NCBI RefSeq assembly: GCF_000787835.1
Contig: NZ_BBPP01000035.1
Span: forward strand, 3,673-67,672
DNA length: 64,000 bases
Direction: 5' to 3'
Source of the DNA: Streptacidiphilus melanogenes
GTDB lineage: Bacteria; Actinomycetota; Actinomycetes; Streptomycetales; Streptomycetaceae
A program made the translations under genes and the position numbers. Below are positions 7,939-19,454 of this stretch, one piece after another. Under the pieces are notes generated by a model that saw only the letters and a list, made by a program, of their open reading frames with translations, searched no databases and had not been told where the DNA came from. How positions within the stretch are numbered: the first letter of the stretch is position 1; every line of letters begins with the position of its first letter.

Positions 7939-9381
7939 TCAGGCGCCGAGGGCGTGGCCGGGGAGGTCCGGGTTGCGGCTCGGCCCCATCGGGGTCGCCG
8001 TGCGGAGGGGGCCGCCGGACGACTGGCCGAGTGAGGGCTGCGCGTGCGACGGCTGGGATCCCGAGGAGTGGCCCCCGTTGGCCCCGGTGCCGGCCGGGGT
8101 GACCGGCGTGCCCGCCGGCTTGCTGCCGTCCTGGACCTGGATGTGCTCGCGGTGGAGCTGTTCGCGGACGACCTCCTCCTCGGTGACGCGCTCGGTGACC
8201 AGCCGGATGCGCTCGACGGGGACGACGGTCTTCTTCACCACCAGCCGCTCCTCGTGGAGGGTCACCTCCTCCACGCTCTCCGCGATCTCGGCCTCGGTCA
8301 GCTGCGCGCGCTCCTCCGCGCTGACGGGCACGCGCTCGACGCGGATGCGCTCGCGCACGACCGGCACCCGGCGCTCCACCTGCTCGCTCGTCACGTACTT
8401 GCGCAGCCGCGCCCGGCCGAGGACGTGCCACTCGGTGGTGATGTCGAGGCGCTCCTCCCGGCAGACGATCTCGAGGGGCTCCGGCACCGGGCCCTTCGAG
8501 CCGGCAGAGGCGGCCCCGGCAGCCGGGAGACCGAGACCCGGCAGCGGGTCGGTCAGCGGATCGGGGCGGCGCTGGGTCTGCGGCTCGGAGGCGGCCGAGG
8601 TTCCGGTCACGGCGCCCATGCCCACGCCCATCCCGGCGCCGCCGGCCGGGAACGGTGCGGGAGGCGGCGTCTGCACGGCGGGCGTCTGGACGGTGGGCGC
8701 GCTCGGCGAGGACACCGCGGCCGCGGCCGGAGCCGCCGCCACGGCCTGACCCGCCGTGCCCGGCTGCTGGGACGAGCCGGCGTGCGACGTCGGGGCCGTG
8801 CCGGTCATGAAGGAGGAGGTGCGGCCGTTGGCCAGGGGCTGGACCGTCGGCGTGGTCAGGGTCTGCTCGACCGGCTTCTCGTGCTCCGGCTTGTCATGAC
8901 GTCCCGCCGCCATCCCGGCGGCCGCGCCGCCCGCAGCCCCTGCCGCACCGGCGCTTGCGACGACGGTGGCCGGGGCCCCGTTCGAGCCCGCCGTGCCCAT
9001 GCCCGGCTTCCCGCCCGTCTTCTCACCGGCCTTCACGCCCGGCTCCGCCGCGTGCTGACCGGTGCCGGTCGGGACCTCGAGGCCGTAGTAGCGGTACAGC
9101 TGCAGCTCCTGCGCGGGGGAGAGGTGCTGGCCCACCCCGAAGTCGGGCGAGTCCTTGACCAGTGCCTTCTCGTACGGCACCCGTAGCTCGTCCGAGATGA
9201 ACTCGCTCGTCGTGAGCGGCACGAAGGCGTCGCGGCCGAAGAGTCCGGTGCGCACGGCGGCCCACTCCGGCTGACCGGTGGCGTCGTCGAGGTAGACCTC
9301 GTCCACCGTGCCGATCTTCTCGCCGTTCTTGTCGACGGCCTTGTGCCCGATCAGATCCCTGGGGTCGATCTCGGTCTGCAC
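7939..9381 (-). CDS. PRC-barrel and DUF2382 domain protein
   Basis: A 480-aa protein. Residues 1-110 form a PRC-barrel (DPRDLIGHKAVDKNGEKIGTVDEVYLD; FVPLTTSEFISDELRVPYEKALV), the middle is a long Ala/Pro/Gly-rich linker (about 120-330), and the C-terminus is DUF2382 (EEIVC-like start VCREERLDI; RRVPVVRERIRVERVPV; VTLHEERLVVKKTVVPVERIRLV). PRC-barrels occur in RimM and photosynthetic centres; the fusion with DUF2382 is common in actinobacteria and often stress-related, but no activity is known. The GTG at 9381 lies 11 bases after a GGAGGA site; a GTG nine bases upstream is too close to it. Confidence 0.88.
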   Translation of the reverse strand: MQTEIDPRDLIGHKAVDKNGEKIGTVDEVYLDDATGQPEWAAVRTGLFGRDAFVPLTTSEFISDELRVPYEKALVKDSPDFGVGQHLSPAQELQLYRYYGLEVPTGTGQHAAEPGVKAGEKTGGKPGMGTAGSNGAPATVVASAGAAGAAGGAAAGMAAGRHDKPEHEKPVEQTLTTPTVQPLANGRTSSFMTGTAPTSHAGSSQQPGTAGQAVAAAPAAAAVSSPSAPTVQTPAVQTPPPAPFPAGGAGMGVGMGAVTGTSAASEPQTQRRPDPLTDPLPGLGLPAAGAASAGSKGPVPEPLEIVCREERLDITTEWHVLGRARLRKYVTSEQVERRVPVVRERIRVERVPVSAEERAQLTEAEIAESVEEVTLHEERLVVKKTVVPVERIRLVTERVTEEEVVREQLHREHIQVQDGSKPAGTPVTPAGTGANGGHSSGSQPSHAQPSLGQSSGGPLRTATPMGPSRNPDLPGHALGA

Positions 9382-9570
9382 GTGTTCCACTCCTCCATCG
9401 ACCGCACCGGGTCTGCTCAAAAGACGAACGTGCTCAAGTCATACGAAAAGGCACATTGATGTCTTTGTCGAACGCTTGCGACTCTCCCGGTGTGTCGCTG
9501 CGCCGTACGGGTTGCCCCGGACCCGTCGGACGGATGATCCGCGCTGGTACCCTGGCGATTGACCGTCGAG

Positions 9571-9793
9571 CACGTGCGGGAGAGTCCGATCGCCCCGGAG
9601 GGCGTCGGCGCCGAAGGAGCAACTCCTCCCCGGAATCTCTCAGGCCGAAGTACCGCACTGGCGAGGTCGACTCTGGAAAGCAGGGCCGTGCCACCGGAAC
9701 TCCACGGGGTTCCCCGGAACGGCGCTCACCGACGGTGAAAGCCGATCTCGAGTGGATCGGTGAAGCTCTCAGGTTCCATGACAGAGGGGGAGG
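9571..9793 (+). ncRNA. Tandem glycine riboswitch
   Basis: Two glycine aptamers in series immediately before gcvP. Aptamer 1 (about 9571-9650) shows GCGGGAGAGTCC, CGCCGAAGGAGCAACTCC and the CTCTCAGGC signature. The linker CTCTGGAAAGCAG is at 9671-9683. Aptamer 2 (about 9726-9793) shows CACCGACGGTGAAAGCCG and CTCTCAGGTTCCATGACAGA. This is the classic ON switch for glycine cleavage genes: glycine binding permits expression so that excess glycine is degraded. About 54 bases separate it from the start codon; I could not identify the expression platform with certainty. Confidence 0.93.
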
Positions 9794-9847
9794 CCGCCCG
9801 GGCGCCCCAGCGCGCTCACCCGGTCCGACCAGGAGGCCAGACTCCCC

Positions 9848-12730
<2,883 letters not shown>

Positions 12731-12862
12731 GGGCGCGTAGCGCCCAAGTAGGGGCGCGCGGAACTGCGCGACAAGCCACCAATAAGCAGACGGTCCCGAT
12801 GGAACAGGGCCAACCGCTCAGGGTGGGTTGCTCACGCAGTTCCCCGCGCCCCTTGGTGTTGC
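12731..12862. repeat. Dispersed GGGGCGCGGGGAAC-type inverted repeat, copy 1
   Basis: Left arm GGGGCGCGCGGAACTGCGCG at 12751-12770 pairs with right arm CGCAGTTCCCCGCGCCCC at 12835-12852. A small hairpin GGGCGCGTAGCGCCC lies at 12731-12745. The same arms recur at 35412-35565. This is the abundant intergenic palindrome family of Streptomyces genomes. It sits between the end of gcvP and the minus-strand DUF5999 gene, so it may act as a transcription terminator for both. Confidence 0.8.
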
Positions 12863-12881
12863 AACGAGCCCCTGTGCGGAA

Positions 12882-13073
12882 CTACGCGGCCCCGGCCAGG
12901 GCACGCCTCGGGGCAACCGCGCGGCCGTCGGGGAGGATCTCGCCGGTGTCCTCGAAGACGAGGACGCCGTTGCACAACAGGTTCCACCCCTGCTCCGGGT
13001 GGCTCGCGACGATCACGGCCGCTTCGCGGTCCGGCGAGTCGGCGGACGGGCACTCAGGACGGTGCTGGCACAT
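12882..13073 (-). CDS. DUF5999 family small protein
   Basis: A 63-aa protein starting MCQHRPECPSADSPDREAA, followed by HPEQGWNLLCNGVLVFEDTGEILPDG. This is the DUF5999 pattern found only in streptomycetes and relatives. Three cysteines (residues 2, 8 and 33) and H4 could bind metal, but this is not established. ATG at 13073 has a GAGGG site about ten bases upstream. Function unknown. Confidence 0.85.
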   Translation of the reverse strand: MCQHRPECPSADSPDREAAVIVASHPEQGWNLLCNGVLVFEDTGEILPDGRAVAPRRALAGAA

Positions 13074-13251
13074 AGCTCGTACCCTCGTTTCGGAAACCAG
13101 AGCCGCGGTTGCGGGCGCGGAGGTGTGAAGTGCCTTCTCGCCGGGTAGGACGTTGGGCTTGTTCCGCTGGTTCACAGTCTCCGCGTCCCGAGACCGAACC
13201 GCAGCCATTTGGTGACATGCGTCACGTCCGATCGGACCCGAACAGCAGAAA

Positions 13252-13292
13252 CCACCCGTTGTGACCATGTGCCAAGTGGTCACAACGGGTGG
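13252..13292. terminator. Perfect 16-bp stem hairpin
   Basis: Arms CCACCCGTTGTGACCA (13252-13267) and TGGTCACAACGGGTGG (13277-13292) with a nine-base loop. It lies directly downstream of the minus-strand gene ending at 13313 and upstream of the minus-strand DUF5999 gene, so it is best read as the terminator of the former. Confidence 0.75.
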
Positions 13293-13312
13293 TGCCAGGT
13301 GGTGCCGCGGGG

Positions 13313-13981
13313 TCAGCGTGTGCTGGTGAGCAGTGCTGCCGCGCCGGAGCCGCCCCCGGCCTTCGTCTTGGGCTCGCCCGGCTCGCCGCCGGTGAGCGCG
13401 AGCAGCGCCAGCAGTTCCTCCGCGTGGTGGGGGATGTGGGCGGTCACCCCGAGCGGAGCCGGGACCAAGGGGATCAGCAGGTCCGGCGTCGGCGTGGCGG
13501 TCAGCACGGGGTGCAGCCACAACGCGGTCATGTAGTGGGCCGGCACGGACAGCAGGCGCGGCATGTAGGTGGTGGGGGTGCCGGCCGTGTGCAGGCGGGC
13601 CTGCTGCAGGGCACGGAGCGTCGCCGCCGGGTAGGGGCCCTCGGCGAAGTGCGAGAAGACGTGCGGCTCGCCCGCGCCCAGCTCGTCGGGGCCGCGTTCG
13701 ACGGTGACCGCGGCGGCGACGACCTCCTCGCCGTCCTGGATCAGGAAGCGCCAGCCGGTGCGTCGAGCGCCGGTCAACTGTGCCACGGCGTCGCCCCGAG
13801 CCGGAGCCGACATCGGGTCGAGAAGATGGAGCGGGAGCGGCAGGGCGGGGGTGAGCGGTCCGATGCAGCGTCGCATCGCCGAGGAGCGGACGGGCAGAGC
13901 GCCGGGGGCGTCCGGGTCGTCCAAGGCGTCGAGAACGGCGCGCAGGGCGGCGGCGGGCGGCTGGGGTAGCTGCAGGGACAT
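13313..13981 (-). CDS. Conserved hypothetical protein
   Basis: A 222-aa protein with no signal peptide or membrane segment that I can see. N-terminus [22 protein letters not shown]; middle part GWRFLIQDGEEVVAAAVTVERGPDELGAGEPHVFSHFAEGPY; later ARLHTAGTPTTYMPRLLSVPAHYMTALWLHP. The C-terminus (AEELLALLALTGG then Gly/Ala-rich) is low complexity. Similar proteins occur in Streptomyces as hypotheticals, as far as I recall. GAGAGG nine bases before the ATG supports the start. It may be transcribed from a TAGAAT box at complement 14160-14165. No function assigned. Confidence 0.75.
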   Translation of the reverse strand: MSLQLPQPPAAALRAVLDALDDPDAPGALPVRSSAMRRCIGPLTPALPLPLHLLDPMSAPARGDAVAQLTGARRTGWRFLIQDGEEVVAAAVTVERGPDELGAGEPHVFSHFAEGPYPAATLRALQQARLHTAGTPTTYMPRLLSVPAHYMTALWLHPVLTATPTPDLLIPLVPAPLGVTAHIPHHAEELLALLALTGGEPGEPKTKAGGGSGAAALLTSTR

Positions 13982-14349
13982 GTCGGTTCGCCTCTCGTGG
14001 CAGCAGAGACAGGCGGGACGGGGAATGAGCGTGCGGAGCGAGACGCAGCGCGCAGGCTGAGGGCCCGCGCGGTGCGGGTGACAGCAGATCGTGAGGCAGG
14101 GCAGGCCTCTGGGGCCGGGCGTCCCGGCGGCATCGGGCCATGCGTACCTGTATCTCGCGATTCTATATGAACGGGTGCACGGCGTGACTCTTCTACTACG
14201 CTGCGTGCACGCCCGCAAGGGAGATTTCGGGCAGTTCGTATACCAGGCGCCGTTTTGGCACATGCCTTTTCGCGCATGTGGTCGGAGTGTCGATCACCCC
14301 TTCGGGGCATGCTCCCCGATACCGCCGATCGAGGGAGGGATGGGCGCCC
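13982..14349. other. 368-base divergent intergenic region
   Basis: Lies between the minus-strand hypothetical gene and the plus-strand ligase gene. It is visibly more A/T-rich around 14155-14180 and 14225-14275. On the minus strand TAGAAT (complement 14160-14165) matches the streptomycete housekeeping -10, but only a weak GTCACG is found at -35 distance. On the plus strand a GGGAGGG site precedes the ligase start. No small gene is convincing. Confidence 0.4.
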
Positions 14350-15852
14350 ATGGGGGAGAAGGTGGTCGTCGCCGGCTCAGACCTGGCAGACCGTCAGCTC
14401 TACCGGCACAAACTGCGCCAGTGCGTGGACGCGTTGGAGAGACTCCTCGCCGAGGAGCGCTTCGACCGACCCCGGGCGATGATGGGCCTGGAGATCGAGA
14501 TCAACCTCGCCGACGAGGCGGGGCTGCCTGCCATGCGCAACGAGGCCGTCCTGGAGGAGATCGCGAGTGGGGACTTCCAGACCGAGCTCGGTCGGTTCAA
14601 CATCGAGGTCAACATCGCCCCGCACCGGCTCGGCGGGCGCGTCTTCGAGGAGCTGCGCGAGGAGCTCGCGGTCGGCCTCGCCTACGCAGACCGGCGTGCC
14701 CAGCGCGCCGGGGCGCGGATCGTCACGGTCGGCATCCTGCCGACGCTGACCGTCGACCACGCCGTCCTGGACAACATCTCCGCAGGTGACCGCTACCGGC
14801 TGCTGAACGACCGCATCCTGGCCGCGCGCGGGGAGGACATCAACCTCGACATCGACGGGGTCGAACGGCTGCGGGTCGACGCGGTCTCCATCGTCGCCGA
14901 GGCCGCCTGCACCTCGCTCCAGCTGCACCTGCAGGTGACGCCGCGGCGCTTCGCCAAGCTGTGGAACGCGGCGCAGGCGCTGACCGGCGTGCAGCTCGCG
15001 CTGGGGGCGAACGCGCCGTTCCTGTTCGGGCGGGAGCTGTGGCGGGAGACCCGCCCGGTCCTGTTCGAGCAGGCCTGCGACACCCGTCCCGCGGAGCTCA
15101 AGGCGCAGGGCGTGCGGCCGATCACCTGGTTCGGCGAGCGCTGGATCGACTCGGTCACCGATCTCTTCGAGGAGAACCTGCGCTACTTCCCATCGCTGCT
15201 GCCGATCTGCGACGAGGAGGACCCGCTCAAGACGCTCGCTGCCGGAGGCGTCCCCACCTTGCGTGAGCTGCGGCTGCACAACGGGACGATCTACCGCTGG
15301 AACCGTCCCGTGTACGACGTCGCCGACGGCGTCCCGCACCTGCGCGTGGAGAACCGGGCCCTGCCGGCCGGTCCGACCGTGGTGGACACCCTCGCCAACG
15401 CCGCCTTCTACTACGGGCTGGTGCGCACCCTCGCCGACCAGCCGCGTCCGGTCTGGCAGCGGATGTCGTTCGAACTGGCCACCGAGAACTTCCACGCCGG
15501 GGCCCGGCACGGCATCGACGCCGAGCTGTGGTGGCCGCGTGGCGGTGGACGCCGGGGCGGGGGCGTGGTGCGGGTCCCGGCGCGGGAGCTGGTGCAGCGG
15601 GAGCTCTTGCCGATGGCTTATCAGGGCCTTGACGCCTGGGGTGTCGACGCGGTCGACCGGGACCGGTACCTCGGGATCATCGAGGGCCGGTGCCGCACCG
15701 GGATCAACGGTGCGGCATGGCAGAGCGCGGTCTTCCATGACCAGATGGCACGGCACGGCCTCGACCGCGGCCCCGCGCTGCAGGCGATGACGCGCCGCTA
15801 CATGGAGCTGTCGCGGGCGGGCGAGCCGGTGCACACCTGGCCGCTGCGGTGA
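14350..15852 (+). CDS. Glutamate-cysteine ligase family protein (GCS2)
   Basis: A 500-aa ATP-dependent carboxylate-amine ligase. The family signature MMGLEIEINL is near residue 40, followed by ELGRFNIEVNIAPH (substrate and Mg binding region), and later SLQLHLQVTP and PFLFGRELW. Actinobacteria lack classical glutathione synthesis; this branch is usually annotated as glutamate-cysteine ligase and could feed gamma-glutamyl compounds such as ergothioneine precursors, but no egt genes are adjacent, so the true acceptor is open. The ATG at 14350 follows GGGAGGG by ten bases; the frame is open upstream to 14278. Confidence 0.85.
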   Translation: MGEKVVVAGSDLADRQLYRHKLRQCVDALERLLAEERFDRPRAMMGLEIEINLADEAGLPAMRNEAVLEEIASGDFQTELGRFNIEVNIAPHRLGGRVFEELREELAVGLAYADRRAQRAGARIVTVGILPTLTVDHAVLDNISAGDRYRLLNDRILAARGEDINLDIDGVERLRVDAVSIVAEAACTSLQLHLQVTPRRFAKLWNAAQALTGVQLALGANAPFLFGRELWRETRPVLFEQACDTRPAELKAQGVRPITWFGERWIDSVTDLFEENLRYFPSLLPICDEEDPLKTLAAGGVPTLRELRLHNGTIYRWNRPVYDVADGVPHLRVENRALPAGPTVVDTLANAAFYYGLVRTLADQPRPVWQRMSFELATENFHAGARHGIDAELWWPRGGGRRGGGVVRVPARELVQRELLPMAYQGLDAWGVDAVDRDRYLGIIEGRCRTGINGAAWQSAVFHDQMARHGLDRGPALQAMTRRYMELSRAGEPVHTWPLR

Positions 15853-15933
15853 GGCGGCCCGACGGGAGACGGGCGGGGTGAGTGCGGCAGGTGAGGCGAT
15901 GGTGAGAGGCGGCGGCTGACACAGCCCGCTGTG

Positions 15934-15963
15934 CGATGATCGGGCCAACCCACCCGATCATCG
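15934..15963. terminator. Inverted repeat, probable terminator
   Basis: Perfect 11-bp arms CGATGATCGGG / CCCGATCATCG with an eight-base loop between the ligase gene and the CPBP gene. It ends 25 bases before the CPBP start, so an operator role for that gene is the alternative. Confidence 0.6.
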
Positions 15964-15988
15964 CCACCACCGTCGTCGGAGTCATCCC

Positions 15989-16783
15989 GTGAGCAGCACC
16001 GAGACGCTCCCCACCCTCCCGCAGCCGGTCCGCCTGACCCGCCGCCTGCTCGGTCAGGAGCTGTTGATCGTCCTCGGCCTCTCGCTCGGCGCGAGCGGCG
16101 TCTCCGCGGTGATCAGCTTCGTCGGCTCCCTGACCGCGCACAAGTCGCTCGAGTCGCAGCAGGCGACCCTGAACGGCTCGATCACGCCCGGCCGTCCCTG
16201 GCTGGACCTCACCTGGCACCTGTTCGACATCGCGACCGCGCTGGTGCCGGTCTTCCTCGTCGCCTACCTGCTGCTGCGAGAGGGCTCGTCCCTGCGCGCC
16301 TTCGGCTTCGACCTCTCGCAGAAGTGGCGCGACCTCGGCAAGGGCGCGGTCGTGGCCGCCGTCATCGGCGGCTCCGGTCTGGCCCTGTACCTGGGGGCGC
16401 GCGCCTCCGGCGCGAACCTCACCGTCGTGCCGAGCGGCCTGCCGGACGTCTGGTGGCGCATCCCCGTGCTGATCCTCTCCGCCGCGCAGAACGCCGTGGT
16501 CGAGGAGGTCATCGTGGTCGGCTACATGCTGCGCCGGCTGAACCAGCTGGGCTGGTCCTGGCCGGCCATGGTCGCGGCCAGCGCGCTGCTGCGCGGTTCC
16601 TACCACCTCTACCAGGGCGTCGGCGGCTTCGTCGGCAACGTGGTGATGGGCGTCATCTTCTGCTACCTGTACCGGCGCTGGGGTCGGGTCGCGCCGCTGG
16701 CGATCGCGCACACGCTGATCGACACGGTCGCCTTCGTGGGCTTCGTGCTGCTGGCGGGTCACGTCAGCTGGCTGCCGACGTGA
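15989..16783 (+). CDS. CPBP-family intramembrane glutamic protease
   Basis: A 264-aa membrane protein with about six to seven hydrophobic segments. The CPBP/Rce1 catalytic motifs are present: EEVIVVGYMLRRL (EExxx-R type motif 1), then LLRGSYHLYQG (motif 2 with the FxxxH-like His), and a third HTLIDTVAF. Bacterial members act in self-immunity or membrane protein processing. Starts with GTG. It follows the ligase gene after a hairpin and is convergent with the PhzF-like gene, 16 bases apart. Confidence 0.88.
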   Translation: MSSTETLPTLPQPVRLTRRLLGQELLIVLGLSLGASGVSAVISFVGSLTAHKSLESQQATLNGSITPGRPWLDLTWHLFDIATALVPVFLVAYLLLREGSSLRAFGFDLSQKWRDLGKGAVVAAVIGGSGLALYLGARASGANLTVVPSGLPDVWWRIPVLILSAAQNAVVEEVIVVGYMLRRLNQLGWSWPAMVAASALLRGSYHLYQGVGGFVGNVVMGVIFCYLYRRWGRVAPLAIAHTLIDTVAFVGFVLLAGHVSWLPT

Positions 16784-16799
16784 CCCGGCTCGGCGCGCG

Positions 16800-17639
16800 T
16801 CAGGGCCGGGCGGCCTCGCTCAGCGTGCCGTCGAGCACGGTGACCGCCCTGCCGGTGAGCAGCACCCGGTCGCCCTCCAGGTGCAGCCTGATCGTCCCGC
16901 CGCGTCGGGACACCTGACGGCCGACGAGGGTGTCGCGGTTCAGGTGTGCGGCCCACAGGGGCGTGAGCGCGGTGTGCGCGCTGCCCGTCACCGGGTCCTC
17001 GCCGACGTCGACGCCGGTGCCGAACCAGCGTGAGACGAAGTCGTAGCCGCTCGCCTCCGGATCGTCGGCGCGGGCGGTGACGATGACGCCGCGCGGGATG
17101 CCGACGTCGACCAGCGCCGCCAGGCGGGTGTGGTCGGGGCGCAGTGCGCGCACCGAGGCCTCGTCGATGAACTCGAGCATCAGGTCGCCGAGCGCGCCGG
17201 TCTCCCACACGCCGATCCACGCGTCCGAGCCGAGCGCCTCCGCGAGCGCCTGGGGAGCGCGGCCCGGCTTGGGCGGGTTCGCGGGGAAGTCGAGGGTGAT
17301 GCCGCCGTCCGCGGCGATCCGCGCGCGCAGCGGCCCGCTGTGGGAGTCGAACACCGCCTCCCCGCCGACCGCGACCAGGCCGTCGGCGGCCAGCGCGTGG
17401 GCGGCCGCCAGCGTCGCGTGCCCGCACAGGTCCACCTCGACGGCGGGCGTGAACCAGCGGATCGCCCACCGGCCCGCCTCGACGGGGCGCACGAACGCGG
17501 TCTCCGACAGGTTCATCTCCGTGCCCAGCCGCGCCATCCAGCCCTCGTCCGGCCACGGCCCCTGCGGCAGCAGGCAGACGGCGGCGGGGTTGCCCGCGAA
17601 GGGGGCGTCGGTGAACGCGTCGATGATCCTGATTCGCAT
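16800..17639 (-). CDS. PhzF-family isomerase
   Basis: A 279-aa protein with the diaminopimelate-epimerase-like fold of PhzF. The N-terminus IIDAFTDAPFAGNPAAVCLL carries the family signature, EMNLSETAFV includes the catalytic Glu, and DLCGHATLAAAHAL and DPVTGSAHTAL are the two conserved repeats. PhzF isomerises a chorismate-derived intermediate in phenazine synthesis, but the rest of the phenazine pathway is absent here, so this is one of the common orphan homologues with unknown substrate. Confidence 0.9.
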   Translation of the reverse strand: MRIRIIDAFTDAPFAGNPAAVCLLPQGPWPDEGWMARLGTEMNLSETAFVRPVEAGRWAIRWFTPAVEVDLCGHATLAAAHALAADGLVAVGGEAVFDSHSGPLRARIAADGGITLDFPANPPKPGRAPQALAEALGSDAWIGVWETGALGDLMLEFIDEASVRALRPDHTRLAALVDVGIPRGVIVTARADDPEASGYDFVSRWFGTGVDVGEDPVTGSAHTALTPLWAAHLNRDTLVGRQVSRRGGTIRLHLEGDRVLLTGRAVTVLDGTLSEAARP

Positions 17640-17691
17640 GCCGGGAGCCTATCGAGCGCAGCCGGTGCGCCTTTCGGTGTCAGGCCCCGCG

Positions 17692-18930
17692 TCAGGCCTC
17701 CGCAGCGACGGAGGCGCTGGAGGCTCCGCGCAGGGCCGGGGTGGCGACGGCCACCGCGGCGACCGCGGCGACGCAGAGCAGGCCGCCGCTGACGAGGGAG
17801 AACGTCCCCGACGTCGCCTCGGCGAGCAGGCCACCGCGGAGGTTGCCCAGCTCCGGACCGGCCTGACCGACCAACTGCTCGGCGGCCGAGACCCGCCCGA
17901 GCAGCCCGGGCGGCGTGTGCAGCTGGATGATCGTGCTGCGCGACACCACCGAGACGGTGTCCGCCGCTCCGGCCAGCACCAGGCAGCCGAGGCCCGCCCA
18001 GGCCCCGGGGACGGTGCCGAAGAGGATCAGCGCGCCGCCCCAGGCCGCCGAGCCCGCCGGCATCACCACCCCGGGCCGCGGCAGGCGCGTGAACGTCCCG
18101 GAGAGCGCGGACGCGCCGACGCCGCCCACCGCGATCGCGGTCAGGAAGAGGCCGAGGGTGCGCGGGGCGCCGCCGAACCGTTCGGCGTTCACCAGGGGGA
18201 ACAGGCTGATCGGGAACGACAGCAGGGTCGCCGCCAGGTCCGTCAGCAGCGCGCCGCGGACCACCGGCGTGCGGACCAGGAACGCCAGCCCGTCCGCCAC
18301 GCCGCGCAGCCCAGGCCGCGCGGGCGTCTCGCCGGGCGGCAGCAGCGGCAGGCCGAAGGCGCCGTAGAGGGAGGCCGCGAAGGTGAGCGCGTCGACGAGG
18401 TAGCAGGCGCCGACCCCGAAGCCGCCGACGACCAGGCCGCCGAGCGCCGGTCCCAGCAGCATCGCGGCCTGCCCGGCGATCCGCTTCAGCGCCAGCCCGG
18501 CCGCGAGCTCCCCGGGCGGCAGCAGCACCGGCAGGAACGTCCGCGAGGCGGGACCGCTGCCGGCGCTGAAGCAGGACTGCACCGCGACCAACCCCAGCAC
18601 GCCGGCTGTGGGGAAGGTGCCCAGCCCTCCCTGCGCCGCGAGCAGGAACGAGCAGACCGCCTGCGCGGCGGTGGTCAGCAGGTAGAAGCGGCGGCGCTCC
18701 ACCCGATCGACGAGCGACCCCGTGAACATCCCGAGGGCGACCAGCGGCAGTGCCTGCGCCAGACCGACCGCACCGGTCCACGCCGTGCTGCCGGTCTGCT
18801 GCCATACCTGGGCCATCACGGCGATGAGCGTCATCTGCCCGCCCAGGGCGGAGAACGCCTGTCCGAGCCAGAGCCGCCGGAACCGCGGCGAGGACCGTAT
18901 CGGCCCGGTGTCCAGCAGCGCGAGGCTCAT
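17692..18930 (-). CDS. MFS transporter
   Basis: A 412-aa permease with about twelve hydrophobic segments. It begins RFRRLWLGQAFSALGGQMTLIAVMAQVWQQTGS, the pattern of the ENTS-like/enterobactin-exporter branch, and carries the loop motif GSLVDRVERRRF after helix 2. Its ATG at 18930 overlaps the stop of the upstream marR gene as ATGA; an alternative ATG at 18936 is possible. Co-transcription with a MarR repressor suggests drug or metabolite efflux induced by its substrate (inference). Confidence 0.88.
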   Translation of the reverse strand: MSLALLDTGPIRSSPRFRRLWLGQAFSALGGQMTLIAVMAQVWQQTGSTAWTGAVGLAQALPLVALGMFTGSLVDRVERRRFYLLTTAAQAVCSFLLAAQGGLGTFPTAGVLGLVAVQSCFSAGSGPASRTFLPVLLPPGELAAGLALKRIAGQAAMLLGPALGGLVVGGFGVGACYLVDALTFAASLYGAFGLPLLPPGETPARPGLRGVADGLAFLVRTPVVRGALLTDLAATLLSFPISLFPLVNAERFGGAPRTLGLFLTAIAVGGVGASALSGTFTRLPRPGVVMPAGSAAWGGALILFGTVPGAWAGLGCLVLAGAADTVSVVSRSTIIQLHTPPGLLGRVSAAEQLVGQAGPELGNLRGGLLAEATSGTFSLVSGGLLCVAAVAAVAVATPALRGASSASVAAEA

Positions 18931-19442
18931 CCCCATGCCGGGTCCTCGGCGAGCTTCGCCGCGATGCGGTCGTGGAAGCTGCGGCGCGCCAGCGCCTCCT
19001 GGAGATCCGCGACCACGCGGGAGAGCGGGTAGGGGATCTCCGCCTCCAGCTCCGCCAGGGCCGCCTCGGTGGCCCGCCACTCGGCGGCCAGCCGGCCGAC
19101 GACGGCGCGGCCCTGCTCGGTCAGCGCGACCTTCTTGCTCCGTGCGTCGTCGCCGGGCACGGTCTCGACCCACCCGGCCGCGCGCATCGCGGCGACCTTC
19201 TGGCTGAGCGCGGAGTGGGTCCGCTGGACGGACTCCGCGAGCTCGGTGATGGTCATCGGCCCGCGGGCGTGCAGGCGCAGCAGTTCCATGACGAAGCTGG
19301 GCTTGAGGCCCTCGATCCGGTGGTCCTCGTAGAGGCGGCCGATGTCGGCGTCCATTTCGGCCTGGAGCAGTCGCAGGGGGCGCCACAGACTCTGCTCGCT
19401 CGGGTCGTCGGGGAGCGGTGAGGCGGGGTGGGGAGTCGTCAT
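18927..19442 (-). CDS. MarR-family repressor
   Basis: A 171-aa regulator with a MarR winged helix: LKPSFVMELLRLHARGPMTITELAESVQRTHSALSQKVAAMRAAGWVETVPGDDARSKKVALTEQG shows recognition helix and wing with the DDARS..V.LT signature. It is translationally coupled to the MFS gene. A near-perfect 22-bp palindrome begins 13 bases upstream of its start, so autoregulation of this two-gene operon is likely. Confidence 0.9.
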   Translation of the reverse strand: MTTPHPASPLPDDPSEQSLWRPLRLLQAEMDADIGRLYEDHRIEGLKPSFVMELLRLHARGPMTITELAESVQRTHSALSQKVAAMRAAGWVETVPGDDARSKKVALTEQGRAVVGRLAAEWRATEAALAELEAEIPYPLSRVVADLQEALARRSFHDRIAAKLAEDPAWG

Positions 19443-19454
19443 GCGGGGATTGTA

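Noticed and set aside
5003-8431. Minus-strand open frame of about 1140 codons opposite MerR, SanA-like and dinB genes
   Set aside because: Its translation is Arg/Ala/Gly/Pro-rich without domain motifs and lies opposite three well-supported genes; typical antisense shadow in high-GC DNA.
13982-14349. Small gene in the gap before the ligase
   Set aside because: Several short open frames exist but none has a ribosome binding site with a recognisable or conserved-looking protein.
16800-17639. Phenazine biosynthesis locus
   Set aside because: Only a PhzF-like isomerase is present; no phzB, D, E, G or other pathway gene adjoins it, so this is an orphan homologue.
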